Source: Radiobacillus deserti (GTDB lineage Bacteria; Bacillota; Bacilli; Bacillales; Amphibacillaceae). Taken from it: 64,000 bases of DNA. This document shows, piece after piece, positions 50,553 to 58,929 of this stretch. The first letter of the stretch is position 1, and each line of letters begins with the position of its first letter. The DNA lies in contig NZ_CP041666.1 of the NCBI RefSeq assembly GCF_007301515.1, forward strand, positions 3,472,001 to 3,536,000, read 5' to 3'. The notes beneath the pieces were generated by a model, which saw only the letters and a list, made by a program, of their open reading frames with translations, did not search any database and was not told the DNA's origin. A program made the position numbers and the translations under genes.

Positions 50553-51956
50553 TTATCCACTTAAGCCCTTTTGAAGGTCCATACTTAACTGCTGATAAGC
50601 GTCTGATTCGTAGTTCATCCCTTTATCTCTATACGTTTTAGCTAACCAATGCGGTGGTTTAGGACTCGTCGGGTCCAGCTCCATTTCCCAACTGAAGCAT
50701 TCAATTGCTTTGTCTAGTTGTTTAAATTCATAGTATAGCTCTCCCAGTGTTTGCATTTCATCGGGATCATTATAAATCCGTTCCATCGTATTCATTTTCC
50801 CGAATATTTGCAGATGTTTAGGATTCTCTTTTAATGGTTTTAACCATTTTTGGATATAAGAAAGTTCATGTGTCTTCATAAGTGAGATTACCCATGTATA
50901 GAGGAGCTTTTCACCTGGGACAGGGAAAAGTTCTACATATGGTTTTAAAAGGGTAGGGAGTATGTCGGGACTTACATGGGAAGTTTCTATATCTAGTTCC
51001 TCTAGCATAGTTCCAATCCTACGAACGGTGGAAGAATCATTTAAAGTAAAATTATATTGTTGTATCATATCGAAAATCTTCTGCACGTTACGTGTTTCCA
51101 TATATTTATTCAATAAATCTTGTTGTAAAGGAAGGAAATTATCTAGTGAAGGGCATAATGCTTCCAGAATATCAGCCGCTTCGTTTTCGTTTACATACTG
51201 ATTGAGCAGTCTTAAAAGGTAGGCATAATCAGTATTGGAAGGAGTAGAAGTTAATCTGTAGATATATAAGGCCATTAAATCCATCCATCTAGAATCTTGT
51301 TCTAGTAAATGTTCAAGCTGATGGAAATATGTATCGTTTTCTTTCTGGGAATAGAAGACTTTTTCTGCAAAAATAATGTCTTTCTCCAAAATTTCTTCGG
51401 ACTCTTGGTTATAAAGTGCAGCATATTTTTTGAAATTCATATCGCTTGCCAGTGATTTTAGCGTACTACTGTTTGGAGCAAAATCCATTAATATTCGGAT
51501 GATCCGATAGGCAGAAAAGTATTGACCATTTCGACGATATTCATAATAAACGGAAGTAATTTCGGTAAATAAACGCTTTTTGGATATAAAGGATTCGAAG
51601 AAGGTGAGGATGCTCGCTTTTTCCTGTGGAGAATAATGCTTATCAAGTTTTTCTAATAATGGTTGGAAACTGACTTTTTGTAATGGCTGATTGGATGAAA
51701 GTAGAATATCGACAAGTGGGTGAGGACTGTTAAAAATGATACCTTCCTTAAAAGCATGCTCAATGTAGGATTGGCGGCGAAGTTTTTTAGCCTTTGCTGC
51801 AGTAAGGAATTGATGTTTATAGAAAAACAGATAATAAACCTCATTTTTTTCATTAAATGCTTCTATGATTTGGCCTTGTAAATAAAAAGTAGCTTTTTCC
51901 ACCTTTAAATTAATCTGCTTTTTTTGGTCCATAAGCACGCATTGATTTTGGTCCAT
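50553..51956 (-). CDS. TPR-like helical repeat protein
   Basis: About 467 residues, almost entirely alpha-helical. The last 60 residues (LGELYYEFKQLDKAIECFSWEMELDPTSPKPPHWLAKTYRDKG) form a clear tetratricopeptide repeat; earlier repeats are divergent. No signal peptide or membrane segment. ATG 51956 has AAGGGGG upstream, which decides against the frame extension to 51989. A decayed copy of its 3' end lies at 49620-49715. Function unknown; probably a scaffold. Confidence 0.72.
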   Translation of the reverse strand: MDQNQCVLMDQKKQINLKVEKATFYLQGQIIEAFNEKNEVYYLFFYKHQFLTAAKAKKLRRQSYIEHAFKEGIIFNSPHPLVDILLSSNQPLQKVSFQPLLEKLDKHYSPQEKASILTFFESFISKKRLFTEITSVYYEYRRNGQYFSAYRIIRILMDFAPNSSTLKSLASDMNFKKYAALYNQESEEILEKDIIFAEKVFYSQKENDTYFHQLEHLLEQDSRWMDLMALYIYRLTSTPSNTDYAYLLRLLNQYVNENEAADILEALCPSLDNFLPLQQDLLNKYMETRNVQKIFDMIQQYNFTLNDSSTVRRIGTMLEELDIETSHVSPDILPTLLKPYVELFPVPGEKLLYTWVISLMKTHELSYIQKWLKPLKENPKHLQIFGKMNTMERIYNDPDEMQTLGELYYEFKQLDKAIECFSWEMELDPTSPKPPHWLAKTYRDKGMNYESDAYQQLSMDLQKGLSG

Positions 51957-52109
51957 TTGAAATGCCCCCTTCATGCTTTTGTTGTACAAAAACGTTTCTT
52001 CTCTTCCATCTTATCACAATTTTACAGTTATCCATAATCCACAAAACAAGGATTTTCTTGGTTTATGAAGAATTTAATACGTTAGAGAATGTAGAAGGAG
52101 ACTGAATGT

Positions 52110-52475
52110 ATGATAAAAACCGTTGGACAAATTGGTGTACCTGTTAAAGATTTAGACCGCGCACTGGACTTTTATAAAGATAAGCTAAGACTCCCCCTTT
52201 TATTTAACACGGATAGTATGGCATTTTTTGATTGTGGTGGATTGCGGGTCCTGTTAAGTCTTCCAGAAAAAGAGGAATTTGCTCATTCAAGTTCTGTTAT
52301 TTATTTTCAAGTAGAGGATTTGAACACAACTTACAAGTATTTAGTCAATAAAGACGTCCACTTTATTGATGAACCTCATGTGGTAGCAAAAATGGAACAT
52401 ACGGAGACATGGATGGTGTTTTTCAAGGATACGGAAGGGAATACCCACGCATTGATGAGTGAAGTGCAAGTTTAA
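52110..52475 (+). CDS. VOC-family (glyoxalase/dioxygenase fold) protein
   Basis: A 121-residue single VOC domain: GQIGVPVKDLDRALDFYKDKL at the N-terminus and WMVFFKDTEGNTHALMSE at the C-terminus with metal-site-like acidic residues. Members include glyoxalases, fosfomycin-modifying enzymes and binding proteins; the role here is not evident. AGAAGGAGA precedes ATG 52110. Confidence 0.85.
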   Translation: MIKTVGQIGVPVKDLDRALDFYKDKLRLPLLFNTDSMAFFDCGGLRVLLSLPEKEEFAHSSSVIYFQVEDLNTTYKYLVNKDVHFIDEPHVVAKMEHTETWMVFFKDTEGNTHALMSEVQV

Positions 52476-52481
52476 ATTTAT

Positions 52482-52516
52482 AAGGAGAATGCTCATACTA
52501 TGTACATTCTCCTTTT
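52482..52516. terminator. Bidirectional terminator
   Basis: AAGGAGAATG and CATTCTCCTT form a perfect 10-bp stem with a 13-base loop and a short T-run, between convergent genes. Confidence 0.87.
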
Positions 52517-52523
52517 ACCCTCA

Positions 52524-53480
52524 TTAAAATAGACTCAACCTCTTTCGTATCCCCTCTATCACTTCAGAAGGCGCTTCACGAATCCTCATATCCTCACCTA
52601 AGAAAAGGAGCCAATTTATCATTTCGATTCGTCCTTCTGAATCATGCACATCGATAAATGTCTCTATAAGCGCTGTTGTCTGGTAGGGATTTGTATAAGA
52701 TAAGGAAAGCTTTACTGGATGGTATTTTTTATATTGATTAATAGCTTTTGGACCAAGTTCAAGAACAAGGTTGGTCGTTTTTTCTTGAATGCTTTTTTTT
52801 ACTAAAATCTTTTTCTTACGTACACTATCTTTAACAGAGTAAGGATGGACATCTGTGAGATGGTCAACAGGAATAATCTGCTTCTTTTCTTCCTCTATAT
52901 GAAAACCGTCGATAAACCAGAAGCTTTTCTCATGATAAAGATGCATGAGGTAAATCGGGAAGGACCGTACTGTCTTCGCTTCCTTTATGGTAATTAATAA
53001 ATATCTATCCTGGAGAAGCAATTGAATGAGTTTTTCTAATATGGGATGTGGCAAGTCTGACAAATCTAGTAGATCTGGATTATGTGGGTTCGTTCCCTCA
53101 AAAAGAAATATCTCATTTAAAAGAACAAGATCATCTTGCTGAGTTTCGGAAATGAGGCCAAGTAACTTCTCTGTTAGAGATTGGCGACTCTTTAAATAGG
53201 GGAGCTGTTGATTCCTTGTCGCCATAAACGCAATAAACAGTGCTTTGACCTCACTATCCGTAAAGTGCACATCAGGTAGAACGGAGTTGTGCATCACAAA
53301 ATAACCCCCAGCTCTGCCAACCTCAGCCACTAGCGGCATCCCCATCGCCTCGATTTCTCTAATATCTCGTATCGCGGTAGAACGGGAGATATTGAATTCC
53401 TGCATGATTTCTGAAATTGTAAAATGGGCGCGATTGTTGATATACCGCATCATTGTATTAATTCGTTCCACTTTCTTCAT
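52524..53480 (-). CDS. YafY/WYL-type transcriptional regulator
   Basis: A 318-residue protein with an N-terminal HTH_11 winged helix (FTISEIMQEFNISRSTAIRDIREIEAMG) and a WYL-like ligand domain (about 135-230; SFWFIDGFHIEEEK). Divergent from the effector-binding-domain protein gene at 53587 with about 106 bases between, so it likely controls that gene and itself. Confidence 0.87.
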   Translation of the reverse strand: MKKVERINTMMRYINNRAHFTISEIMQEFNISRSTAIRDIREIEAMGMPLVAEVGRAGGYFVMHNSVLPDVHFTDSEVKALFIAFMATRNQQLPYLKSRQSLTEKLLGLISETQQDDLVLLNEIFLFEGTNPHNPDLLDLSDLPHPILEKLIQLLLQDRYLLITIKEAKTVRSFPIYLMHLYHEKSFWFIDGFHIEEEKKQIIPVDHLTDVHPYSVKDSVRKKKILVKKSIQEKTTNLVLELGPKAINQYKKYHPVKLSLSYTNPYQTTALIETFIDVHDSEGRIEMINWLLFLGEDMRIREAPSEVIEGIRKRLSLF

Positions 53481-53586
53481 AATAACTCCTAAACAGTATC
53501 ATTTTTTGACATGATTTATGATTAGTATAAAGCTATCAGATAAACAAGACAACGTTTGAAAATAAAAGAGAAGGAAGGGTTTACGG

Positions 53587-54066
53587 ATGACAAATTACAC
53601 ATTAGAAGAGAAGGACAGCTTTACGGTTCTAGGTTTTGGAACAGAGCTAAAGAGTGATTACAGAGATTTTGCTAGCTTAAATAAGGAAAAGGCAGATTTT
53701 TGGGAGACCGTTAGTGAGGATGGAACATTAGATACGTTAAAAAACATTGCTATGAATGACTATGTATTTGCCGTAAATGAAGCCGTGAATAACAGGATAA
53801 TGTTCTATGCAGGTGTCATGACAGAGGAATCACTTCCAGAAGCGTCGAGACTTATCCAGTTTCCTAAAGGAGAATATCTTGTCGTAAAAGGGGAAGGAAA
53901 AACGACTAGCGAGTTAAATGATAAGCTGACTGGCCTTGCTTTTGGTCAAGTATTACCAGAAGTAAGCGAGGTAGCCTATGTCGGTGGTCCTAATGCAACT
54001 GTTGTAATCGGGAAGCGGGACGATTTACTTGTTGGGGAAATGTGGATTCCTGTCGTTAGAAAGTAG
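53587..54066 (+). CDS. GyrI-like/AraC effector-binding domain protein
   Basis: A 159-residue single domain of the SOUL/GyrI-like superfamily (YTLEEKDSFTVLGFGTELK... WIPVVRK). Stand-alone members bind small hydrophobic or cationic molecules. It is divergently paired with a YafY-type regulator, a common arrangement. AAGGAAGGG precedes ATG 53587. Confidence 0.83.
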   Translation: MTNYTLEEKDSFTVLGFGTELKSDYRDFASLNKEKADFWETVSEDGTLDTLKNIAMNDYVFAVNEAVNNRIMFYAGVMTEESLPEASRLIQFPKGEYLVVKGEGKTTSELNDKLTGLAFGQVLPEVSEVAYVGGPNATVVIGKRDDLLVGEMWIPVVRK

Positions 54067-54092
54067 AAAGTGGTTAGCTAATGAAATAAAGG

Positions 54093-54121
54093 AGCGACCA
54101 GAAACAGCACTGGTCGCTTTC
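54093..54121. terminator. Terminator between convergent genes
   Basis: AGCGACCAG and CTGGTCGCT form a perfect 9-bp stem with flanking A and T residues. Confidence 0.87.
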
Positions 54122-54160
54122 TATCTAAAAAACATTGTATTTCTCTATCCTGTTGTAACA

Positions 54161-55600
54161 TTATAGCTTTTCACCATTTGAACGAATAACATCTTTATAC
54201 CAATAGAACGATTTCTTTCGTCTTCTTTCCATAGTCCCATTCCCAGCATTATCTCTATCTACATAAATATATCCGTATCTTTTTTTCATTTCTCCTGTAG
54301 ACGCACTAACAATATCGATAGGACCCCAGCTAGTATAGCCGATGATGTCTACACCATCCTGAATTGCCTCTTTCATTTCTATAAAATGCTCTCTCAAATA
54401 CTCAATCCGATAATCATCGTTTATTGTTCCATCTTCCTCTGGAACATCTACTGCACCAAGTCCATTTTCGACAACAAATAATGGTTTCTGATACCTATCC
54501 CAAAGCTGATTAGCTGTAATTCTTAGCCCTTTAGGGTCAATCGTCCAGCCCCACTGAGAGGCTTTTGTATATGGGTTCTTAATAGATCCGAATATATTGC
54601 CTGAAATGGCTCCTTTTAAGACTTCTGGGTCTGTACTTGTGCAACGACTAGAATAATAGCTAAACCCTATATAATCCACAGTTCCTTCTTTTAATATATC
54701 TACATCCCCAGGTTCCATCAAAATGTCTAAACCCTCGTCCCGGAAAAACCTTCTAGCATAACCGGGGTATTCTCCTCGAGATTGGACGTCAATAAAGAAA
54801 AATGATTCTCTGTCTTTCTCCATTGCTTTCCAGTAGTCATCTGGGTTAGAGGTATAAGGATAAGTTGCACCAGCTGCTAACATACAGCCTATTTTAAAAT
54901 CCGGATTTATCTCGTGTCCGGCTTTTACAGCAAGAGCACTTGCTACTAATTGATGGTGAGCTGCTTGATAAAGGACCTGATTAATCTGATTTTCTCCTAC
55001 CAAAGTTATACCTGCCCCCATGTACGGGCGATGAAGCAGCATATTTATTTCATTAAATGTCATCCAATACTTTACCTTATTCTTATAACGCTCGAACACT
55101 GTTTTTGCATATTTCTCAAATAGATTAACCATTTCTCTGCTTTTCCAACTTCCATACTTCTCTACAAGGAAAACAGGTACATCAAAATGGCATAAAGTAA
55201 CAACAGGCTCAATGTTATACTTCAGCAGCTCATCGAATACTTGATCATAAAACTGCAAACCCACCTCGTTAGGTTGATCCTCTTCTCCGGTAGGAAATAT
55301 TCTAGACCAAGCAATGGATAACCGTAAGCTTTTAAACCCCATTTCTGCAAACAGGGCAATGTCTTCTTCAAAACGATGATAAAAGTCTACCGCTTCATGC
55401 GAGGGGTAATAAACATCTTGTTTAGGTGTAAAATTACTTATGTACCCTTTTGAAATAGTCTGCCTTTCCTCTCCAGTGGGCATTAAATCAACAGTGGTTA
55501 ACCCTTTACCACCTTCTAAATACCCGCCTTCGACCTGATTGGCGGCTAAGGCACCACCCCATAAAAACGTTTCTGGAAATGAATTAGAGTCCTTCACCAT
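54161..55600 (-). CDS. GH1 6-phospho-beta-glucosidase
   Basis: About 479 residues. FLWGGALAANQVEGG at the N-terminus, the acid/base Glu in TFNEIN and the nucleophile Glu in VVENGLG identify GH1. The neighbouring beta-glucoside PTS gene implies that the substrate is a 6-phospho-beta-glucoside (BglA/BglH type), cleaved to glucose 6-phosphate and an aglycone or glucose. ATG 55600 has AAAGGAGG upstream; the frame extends 30 codons further without support. Confidence 0.92.
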   Translation of the reverse strand: MVKDSNSFPETFLWGGALAANQVEGGYLEGGKGLTTVDLMPTGEERQTISKGYISNFTPKQDVYYPSHEAVDFYHRFEEDIALFAEMGFKSLRLSIAWSRIFPTGEEDQPNEVGLQFYDQVFDELLKYNIEPVVTLCHFDVPVFLVEKYGSWKSREMVNLFEKYAKTVFERYKNKVKYWMTFNEINMLLHRPYMGAGITLVGENQINQVLYQAAHHQLVASALAVKAGHEINPDFKIGCMLAAGATYPYTSNPDDYWKAMEKDRESFFFIDVQSRGEYPGYARRFFRDEGLDILMEPGDVDILKEGTVDYIGFSYYSSRCTSTDPEVLKGAISGNIFGSIKNPYTKASQWGWTIDPKGLRITANQLWDRYQKPLFVVENGLGAVDVPEEDGTINDDYRIEYLREHFIEMKEAIQDGVDIIGYTSWGPIDIVSASTGEMKKRYGYIYVDRDNAGNGTMERRRKKSFYWYKDVIRSNGEKL

Positions 55601-55646
55601 TGAGTTTCCTCCTTTAAAACTAACATGCTGTCTGTTACCTATGAAT

Positions 55647-55701
55647 AATAAGGAAAGAAATATGGTATCTCTTGCAAGAGTTGATACCATATTTCCTTAT
55701 T
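55647..55701 (-). terminator. Intercistronic hairpin between the PTS and GH1 genes
   Basis: ATATGGTATC/GATACCATAT and AATAAGGAAA/TTTCCTTATT stack around a 3-base bulge, a 20-bp hairpin in the 105-base gap. It lacks a strong T-run, so it may adjust rather than stop expression of the GH1 gene. Confidence 0.75.
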
Positions 55702-55705
55702 TTGA

Positions 55706-57616
55706 TTACTTTACAGTCTGTATGAGTAGGTCTAGTTCTCGTATTTCATTCTCTTTTGTCGTAACGATATCTTGAAAGCTACCACTATTTGTAATAATAA
55801 CTGGTGTTGTTAGCGAATAACCTGACTCTTTTATTTTTTCTATATCAAACTCGATTAACAAATCACCTTTATTAACACGGTCCCCTTGCTTTATATGTGC
55901 TATAAAGTGCTCTCCTTCTAACTGGACTGTATCGACACCTATGTGGATTAGTACTTCTGCTCCATGATCAGATGTAATACCGATCGCATGCTTCGTCTTA
56001 AAAAGAGTAGTGACCGTCCCGTTTACTGGTGAAACAACTCTGCCCTCTGTTGGGATAATTCCAATCCCCTTCCCCATTGATTCGGTTGCAAAGACATTAT
56101 CAGGTACATTAGATAAATCAACTAGTTGTCCATTTATAGGGCTTACCATATCTTCACTAGTAACATCTAATGTTTCTGGCTTTTTGGGATCTTCCACAAC
56201 AGCCTCATTATCTCCCTTTTTGTTAACATTGCCGAAAAATAAAGTAAGAACAAAAGCTAGTACAAACGCAACCACTATAGATACAATCATTCCCCAGAAA
56301 CCAGCGTCAATCCCGTGTTCTGGATTTATAAATGTTGGTATTTTAAAGACACCTAATGGTCCAGCACTGTATAGGGCTGCTCCTGTAAGCGCAATAATAG
56401 CCCCACCAACTGCAGAAGAAATACAGCTTATGATAAATGGTCTTTTTAGTGGTAAAGTTATTCCGTAAATGGCTGGTTCTGTTACTCCGAAGAAACCAGA
56501 GATAAAAGCAGGAACACTTAGGGATTTTAATTTTTTGTTCTTTGTTAATACAAGTACACCTAGTACGGCACCAATTTGTGCAAATGAAGCTGCAAAGGTC
56601 ATCGCAACGAGCATATCTGATCCCATAACTGCTAGATTATTATAATAAATCGGGATAAGTCCCCAGTGGACACCAAAGATTACGAGCACCTGCCAAAAGC
56701 CCCCAATTACTAAACCTGCTACTAACGGAGCAGCTTCATAAAGGGATTGTACTCCTTGACCAATAGATTGCGCCGCCCATGTTGCAATTGGACCAATAAG
56801 AAGGAATGTTAACGGAACGATCACAATTAACGTTAGTAACGGAACGACAAACGACTTAACTACTCCAGGAATAATTTGGGCGAATTTCTTTTCTAACTTA
56901 GCTGCAAAGTAGGTTGCGAGAATAATTGGAACAACACTAGACAGGTAATCCATTAAGATTACTGGAACTCCAAAGAATGTAATCTGGACAGGAGACTCTA
57001 GTACAGTCCCTCCAAATAACGTCATAATTGCTTCACCGGATCGGATACCAGCAAGACTTGGGTGGACAAGTGCTGCTGCAATCGCCATACCTAAGAACGG
57101 TGTTCCTCCGAATTTTTTCATCGCTGTATACCCTAAGAAGATTGGCAGGAACTTAAAGAACCCATCTCCTATAGCGTTTAGTAGTAAATAAGCACCTTCT
57201 GTATCTTTGATCCATCCCAATGATAGGAATAATGCGTTAAACCCCTTAATAATACCTGTTGCCATTAAAAGCGGTAGAACTGGTATAAATATATTGGATA
57301 CAATATCAACAAATTTTGCAAATATACCTTTTTTCTCTTCGTTATCTTCTTGTGCTGGTTTTGAAGCAGCAAAACCACCCTCTTGTATTACAGCTTGATA
57401 GACATCTGGTACATGGTTTCCAATAACTACTTGGTATTGACCAGCAGCTTTTCTAACTGTAACTACCCCTTCATGATTATTCAGTGCATTCGTATCTGCT
57501 TTTGATTCATCCTTTAGGATAAAACGCAATCTAGTAATACAGTGAGTAACACTTTTAACATTTTCCTTGCCGCCAACTAGTTCTATAATTTCTTTGGCGA
57601 GATTTTGGTAACCCAT
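55706..57616 (-). CDS. bglP: PTS beta-glucoside transporter, IIBCA
   Basis: About 636 residues with domains in order IIB (1-85; phosphorylated Cys26 in VTHCITRLRF), IIC (about 105-460; ten or so membrane segments) and IIA (about 500-636; phosphorylated His in LIHIGVDTVQLEG). It imports and phosphorylates beta-glucosides such as cellobiose, salicin or laminaribiose. GGAGGTG precedes ATG 57616. Expression depends on LicT-type antitermination at the RAT and terminator just upstream. Confidence 0.93.
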   Translation of the reverse strand: MGYQNLAKEIIELVGGKENVKSVTHCITRLRFILKDESKADTNALNNHEGVVTVRKAAGQYQVVIGNHVPDVYQAVIQEGGFAASKPAQEDNEEKKGIFAKFVDIVSNIFIPVLPLLMATGIIKGFNALFLSLGWIKDTEGAYLLLNAIGDGFFKFLPIFLGYTAMKKFGGTPFLGMAIAAALVHPSLAGIRSGEAIMTLFGGTVLESPVQITFFGVPVILMDYLSSVVPIILATYFAAKLEKKFAQIIPGVVKSFVVPLLTLIVIVPLTFLLIGPIATWAAQSIGQGVQSLYEAAPLVAGLVIGGFWQVLVIFGVHWGLIPIYYNNLAVMGSDMLVAMTFAASFAQIGAVLGVLVLTKNKKLKSLSVPAFISGFFGVTEPAIYGITLPLKRPFIISCISSAVGGAIIALTGAALYSAGPLGVFKIPTFINPEHGIDAGFWGMIVSIVVAFVLAFVLTLFFGNVNKKGDNEAVVEDPKKPETLDVTSEDMVSPINGQLVDLSNVPDNVFATESMGKGIGIIPTEGRVVSPVNGTVTTLFKTKHAIGITSDHGAEVLIHIGVDTVQLEGEHFIAHIKQGDRVNKGDLLIEFDIEKIKESGYSLTTPVIITNSGSFQDIVTTKENEIRELDLLIQTVK

Positions 57617-57637
57617 TCTATACACCTCCATTAGTAT

Positions 57638-57690
57638 AAAAAAACCTAAACTACTAAATAACAAGCAATTTGTCATATTAGTAATTTAGG
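57638..57690 (-). terminator. LicT-controlled terminator before bglP
   Basis: On the minus strand CCTAAATTACTAA and TTAGTAGTTTAGG pair over 13 bases (one G-U), followed by seven T residues. Its 5' arm overlaps the RAT, so forming the RAT hairpin prevents it. Confidence 0.88.
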
Positions 57691-57713
57691 TTTTGCCTGA
57701 AAAGTAACAACCC
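57689..57713 (-). promoter_or_regulatory. RAT antiterminator RNA before bglP (short form)
   Basis: On the minus strand GGGTTGTTACT-TTT-CAGGCAAAACC matches both conserved arms of LicT-type RNA antiterminators, but the centre is only 3 bases, giving 25 bases against 29 in the copy before licT. Confidence 0.8.
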
Positions 57714-57723
57714 TAATAAATAT

Positions 57724-58554
57724 TTAGCTTTTCACAACTCGTTCCACGTGAATCGTTATATAAAGCGTTTCTTCATCTGTTAATTCATAACGGTATTGCT
57801 TCTCCACAAACTTCTTAATCTTTAATGCACATTCGTATGCATCCGGATACTTATTAATAATGACCTGTAGAAGCTCGTTTTCTGGATCATTTTTATAATG
57901 CTCTCCTTTAACTAAACGGTGAGCAAAAAATTTCAAGTGGGTGATAAAGCGGTGATAATTTAATGATTTTTCATCAAAGTCAATCTTATAGTGATATTTC
58001 ACCACCGTTAACACATCTTGAATCACCTTAGTCATATCTACAGTGCTACTCATATCTTCATCATACTGAGCGTTCACTATATGAAGTGCTATAAAACCAG
58101 CCTCATCTTCCGGCAATATAATATTAAAACTTTCACAAATCATATTGAGTGCCTCAATACCAATCTCAAATTCTTCTCTGTATAAATTCTTGGTCTCCCA
58201 GAGAAGTCCATTCCTGATGGGTAGATTGAGATTATACCGTTCAATCGCAAAATGGATATGGTCAGTAAGCGAAATGTAGATACTGTCATTTAACTTCTTA
58301 CCAAGTTTTTGCTTGGCATATTCTATTATCTGTTCGGATAACTCCATATACTCCACAGGAATATCTGCAATTAAGGTCTTGAACTTTTTAGTAATATCCT
58401 GGTCTTCTAAAGTGAAGATTTTCTCTATCAGTTCTTTATCGATGTTTTCCCCGATTCGCTTATTAAAAGCAATCCCGCGTCCCACAACGATAACTTCTTC
58501 TTGATCCTTTTTGGATATTATGACGTTGTTATTTAGTATTTTAACGATCTTCAC
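57724..58554 (-). CDS. licT: BglG-family transcriptional antiterminator LicT
   Basis: About 276 residues: RNA-binding CAT domain (1-60; VKIVKILNNNVI) and two PTS regulation domains, PRD1 (about 65-170; SLTDHIHFAIERYNLNL) and PRD2 (about 175-276; ITHLKFFAHRL), with the four regulatory histidines present. When HPr phosphorylates PRD2 and IIB does not phosphorylate PRD1, it binds RATs and prevents termination. GTG 58554 follows GGGGGTG. It is preceded by its own RAT/terminator, so it autoregulates, and is followed by bglP. Confidence 0.92.
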   Translation of the reverse strand: MKIVKILNNNVIISKKDQEEVIVVGRGIAFNKRIGENIDKELIEKIFTLEDQDITKKFKTLIADIPVEYMELSEQIIEYAKQKLGKKLNDSIYISLTDHIHFAIERYNLNLPIRNGLLWETKNLYREEFEIGIEALNMICESFNIILPEDEAGFIALHIVNAQYDEDMSSTVDMTKVIQDVLTVVKYHYKIDFDEKSLNYHRFITHLKFFAHRLVKGEHYKNDPENELLQVIINKYPDAYECALKIKKFVEKQYRYELTDEETLYITIHVERVVKS

Positions 58555-58580
58555 TTTATTCACCCCCAAGAACTACACAC

Positions 58581-58623
58581 AAAAAGGCAAAACCTTTTCC
58601 CATGTAAGGAATCGGTTTTGCCT
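58581..58623 (-). terminator. LicT-controlled terminator before licT
   Basis: On the minus strand AGGCAAAACC and GGTTTTGCCT form a 10-bp stem followed by TTTT. The first arm is the 3' arm of the RAT. Confidence 0.9.
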
Positions 58624-58642
58624 GATTTAACAGTAACAACCC
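58614..58642 (-). promoter_or_regulatory. RAT antiterminator RNA before licT
   Basis: On the minus strand GGGTTGTTACTG-TTAAAT-CAGGCAAAACC (29 bases) matches the LicT/SacT-type antiterminator, overlapping the following terminator by 10 bases. Confidence 0.92.
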
Positions 58643-58656
58643 GTTTATTTCATTTA

Positions 58657-58670
58657 TGAATGCGCTTTCT
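58657..58670 (-). promoter_or_regulatory. cre-like site at the licT promoter
   Basis: AGAAAGCGCATTCA on the minus strand matches 12 of 14 consensus positions and covers the predicted transcription start, a typical position for CcpA repression. Confidence 0.6.
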
Positions 58671-58676
58671 ACAAAC

Positions 58677-58705
58677 ATCATACAAAATGCCTATAAAAAT
58701 TGCAA
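58677..58705 (-). promoter_or_regulatory. Promoter of the licT-bglP-GH1 operon
   Basis: TTGCAA (58700-58705) and TATGAT (58677-58682) on the minus strand are 17 bases apart; start predicted near 58670. Confidence 0.7.
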
Positions 58706-58867
58706 CCCTTTTTTACTATATTTTATTTATTTGATTTAGAACTTACTTTCTAATCGTTTTTTTACGTAACCTACAATACTTGGACTTTCGGTGCGGGGTA
58801 AACCTTTGACTAGAAAGGATATCCTATCTGTTTCCAATCATTCTAGTTTAATTTCTCTCTACTATTT

Positions 58868-58908
58868 AAATAAAACAGCATCCACATAAATTGGATGCTG
58901 TTTTATTT
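58868..58908. terminator. Terminator of the secreted beta-helix protein gene
   Basis: AAATAAAACAGCATCCA and TGGATGCTGTTTTATTT form a perfect 17-bp stem with a 7-base loop and T-rich ends on both strands. Confidence 0.93.
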
Positions 58909-58929
58909 ATCAAGATTATTTCATTTACA

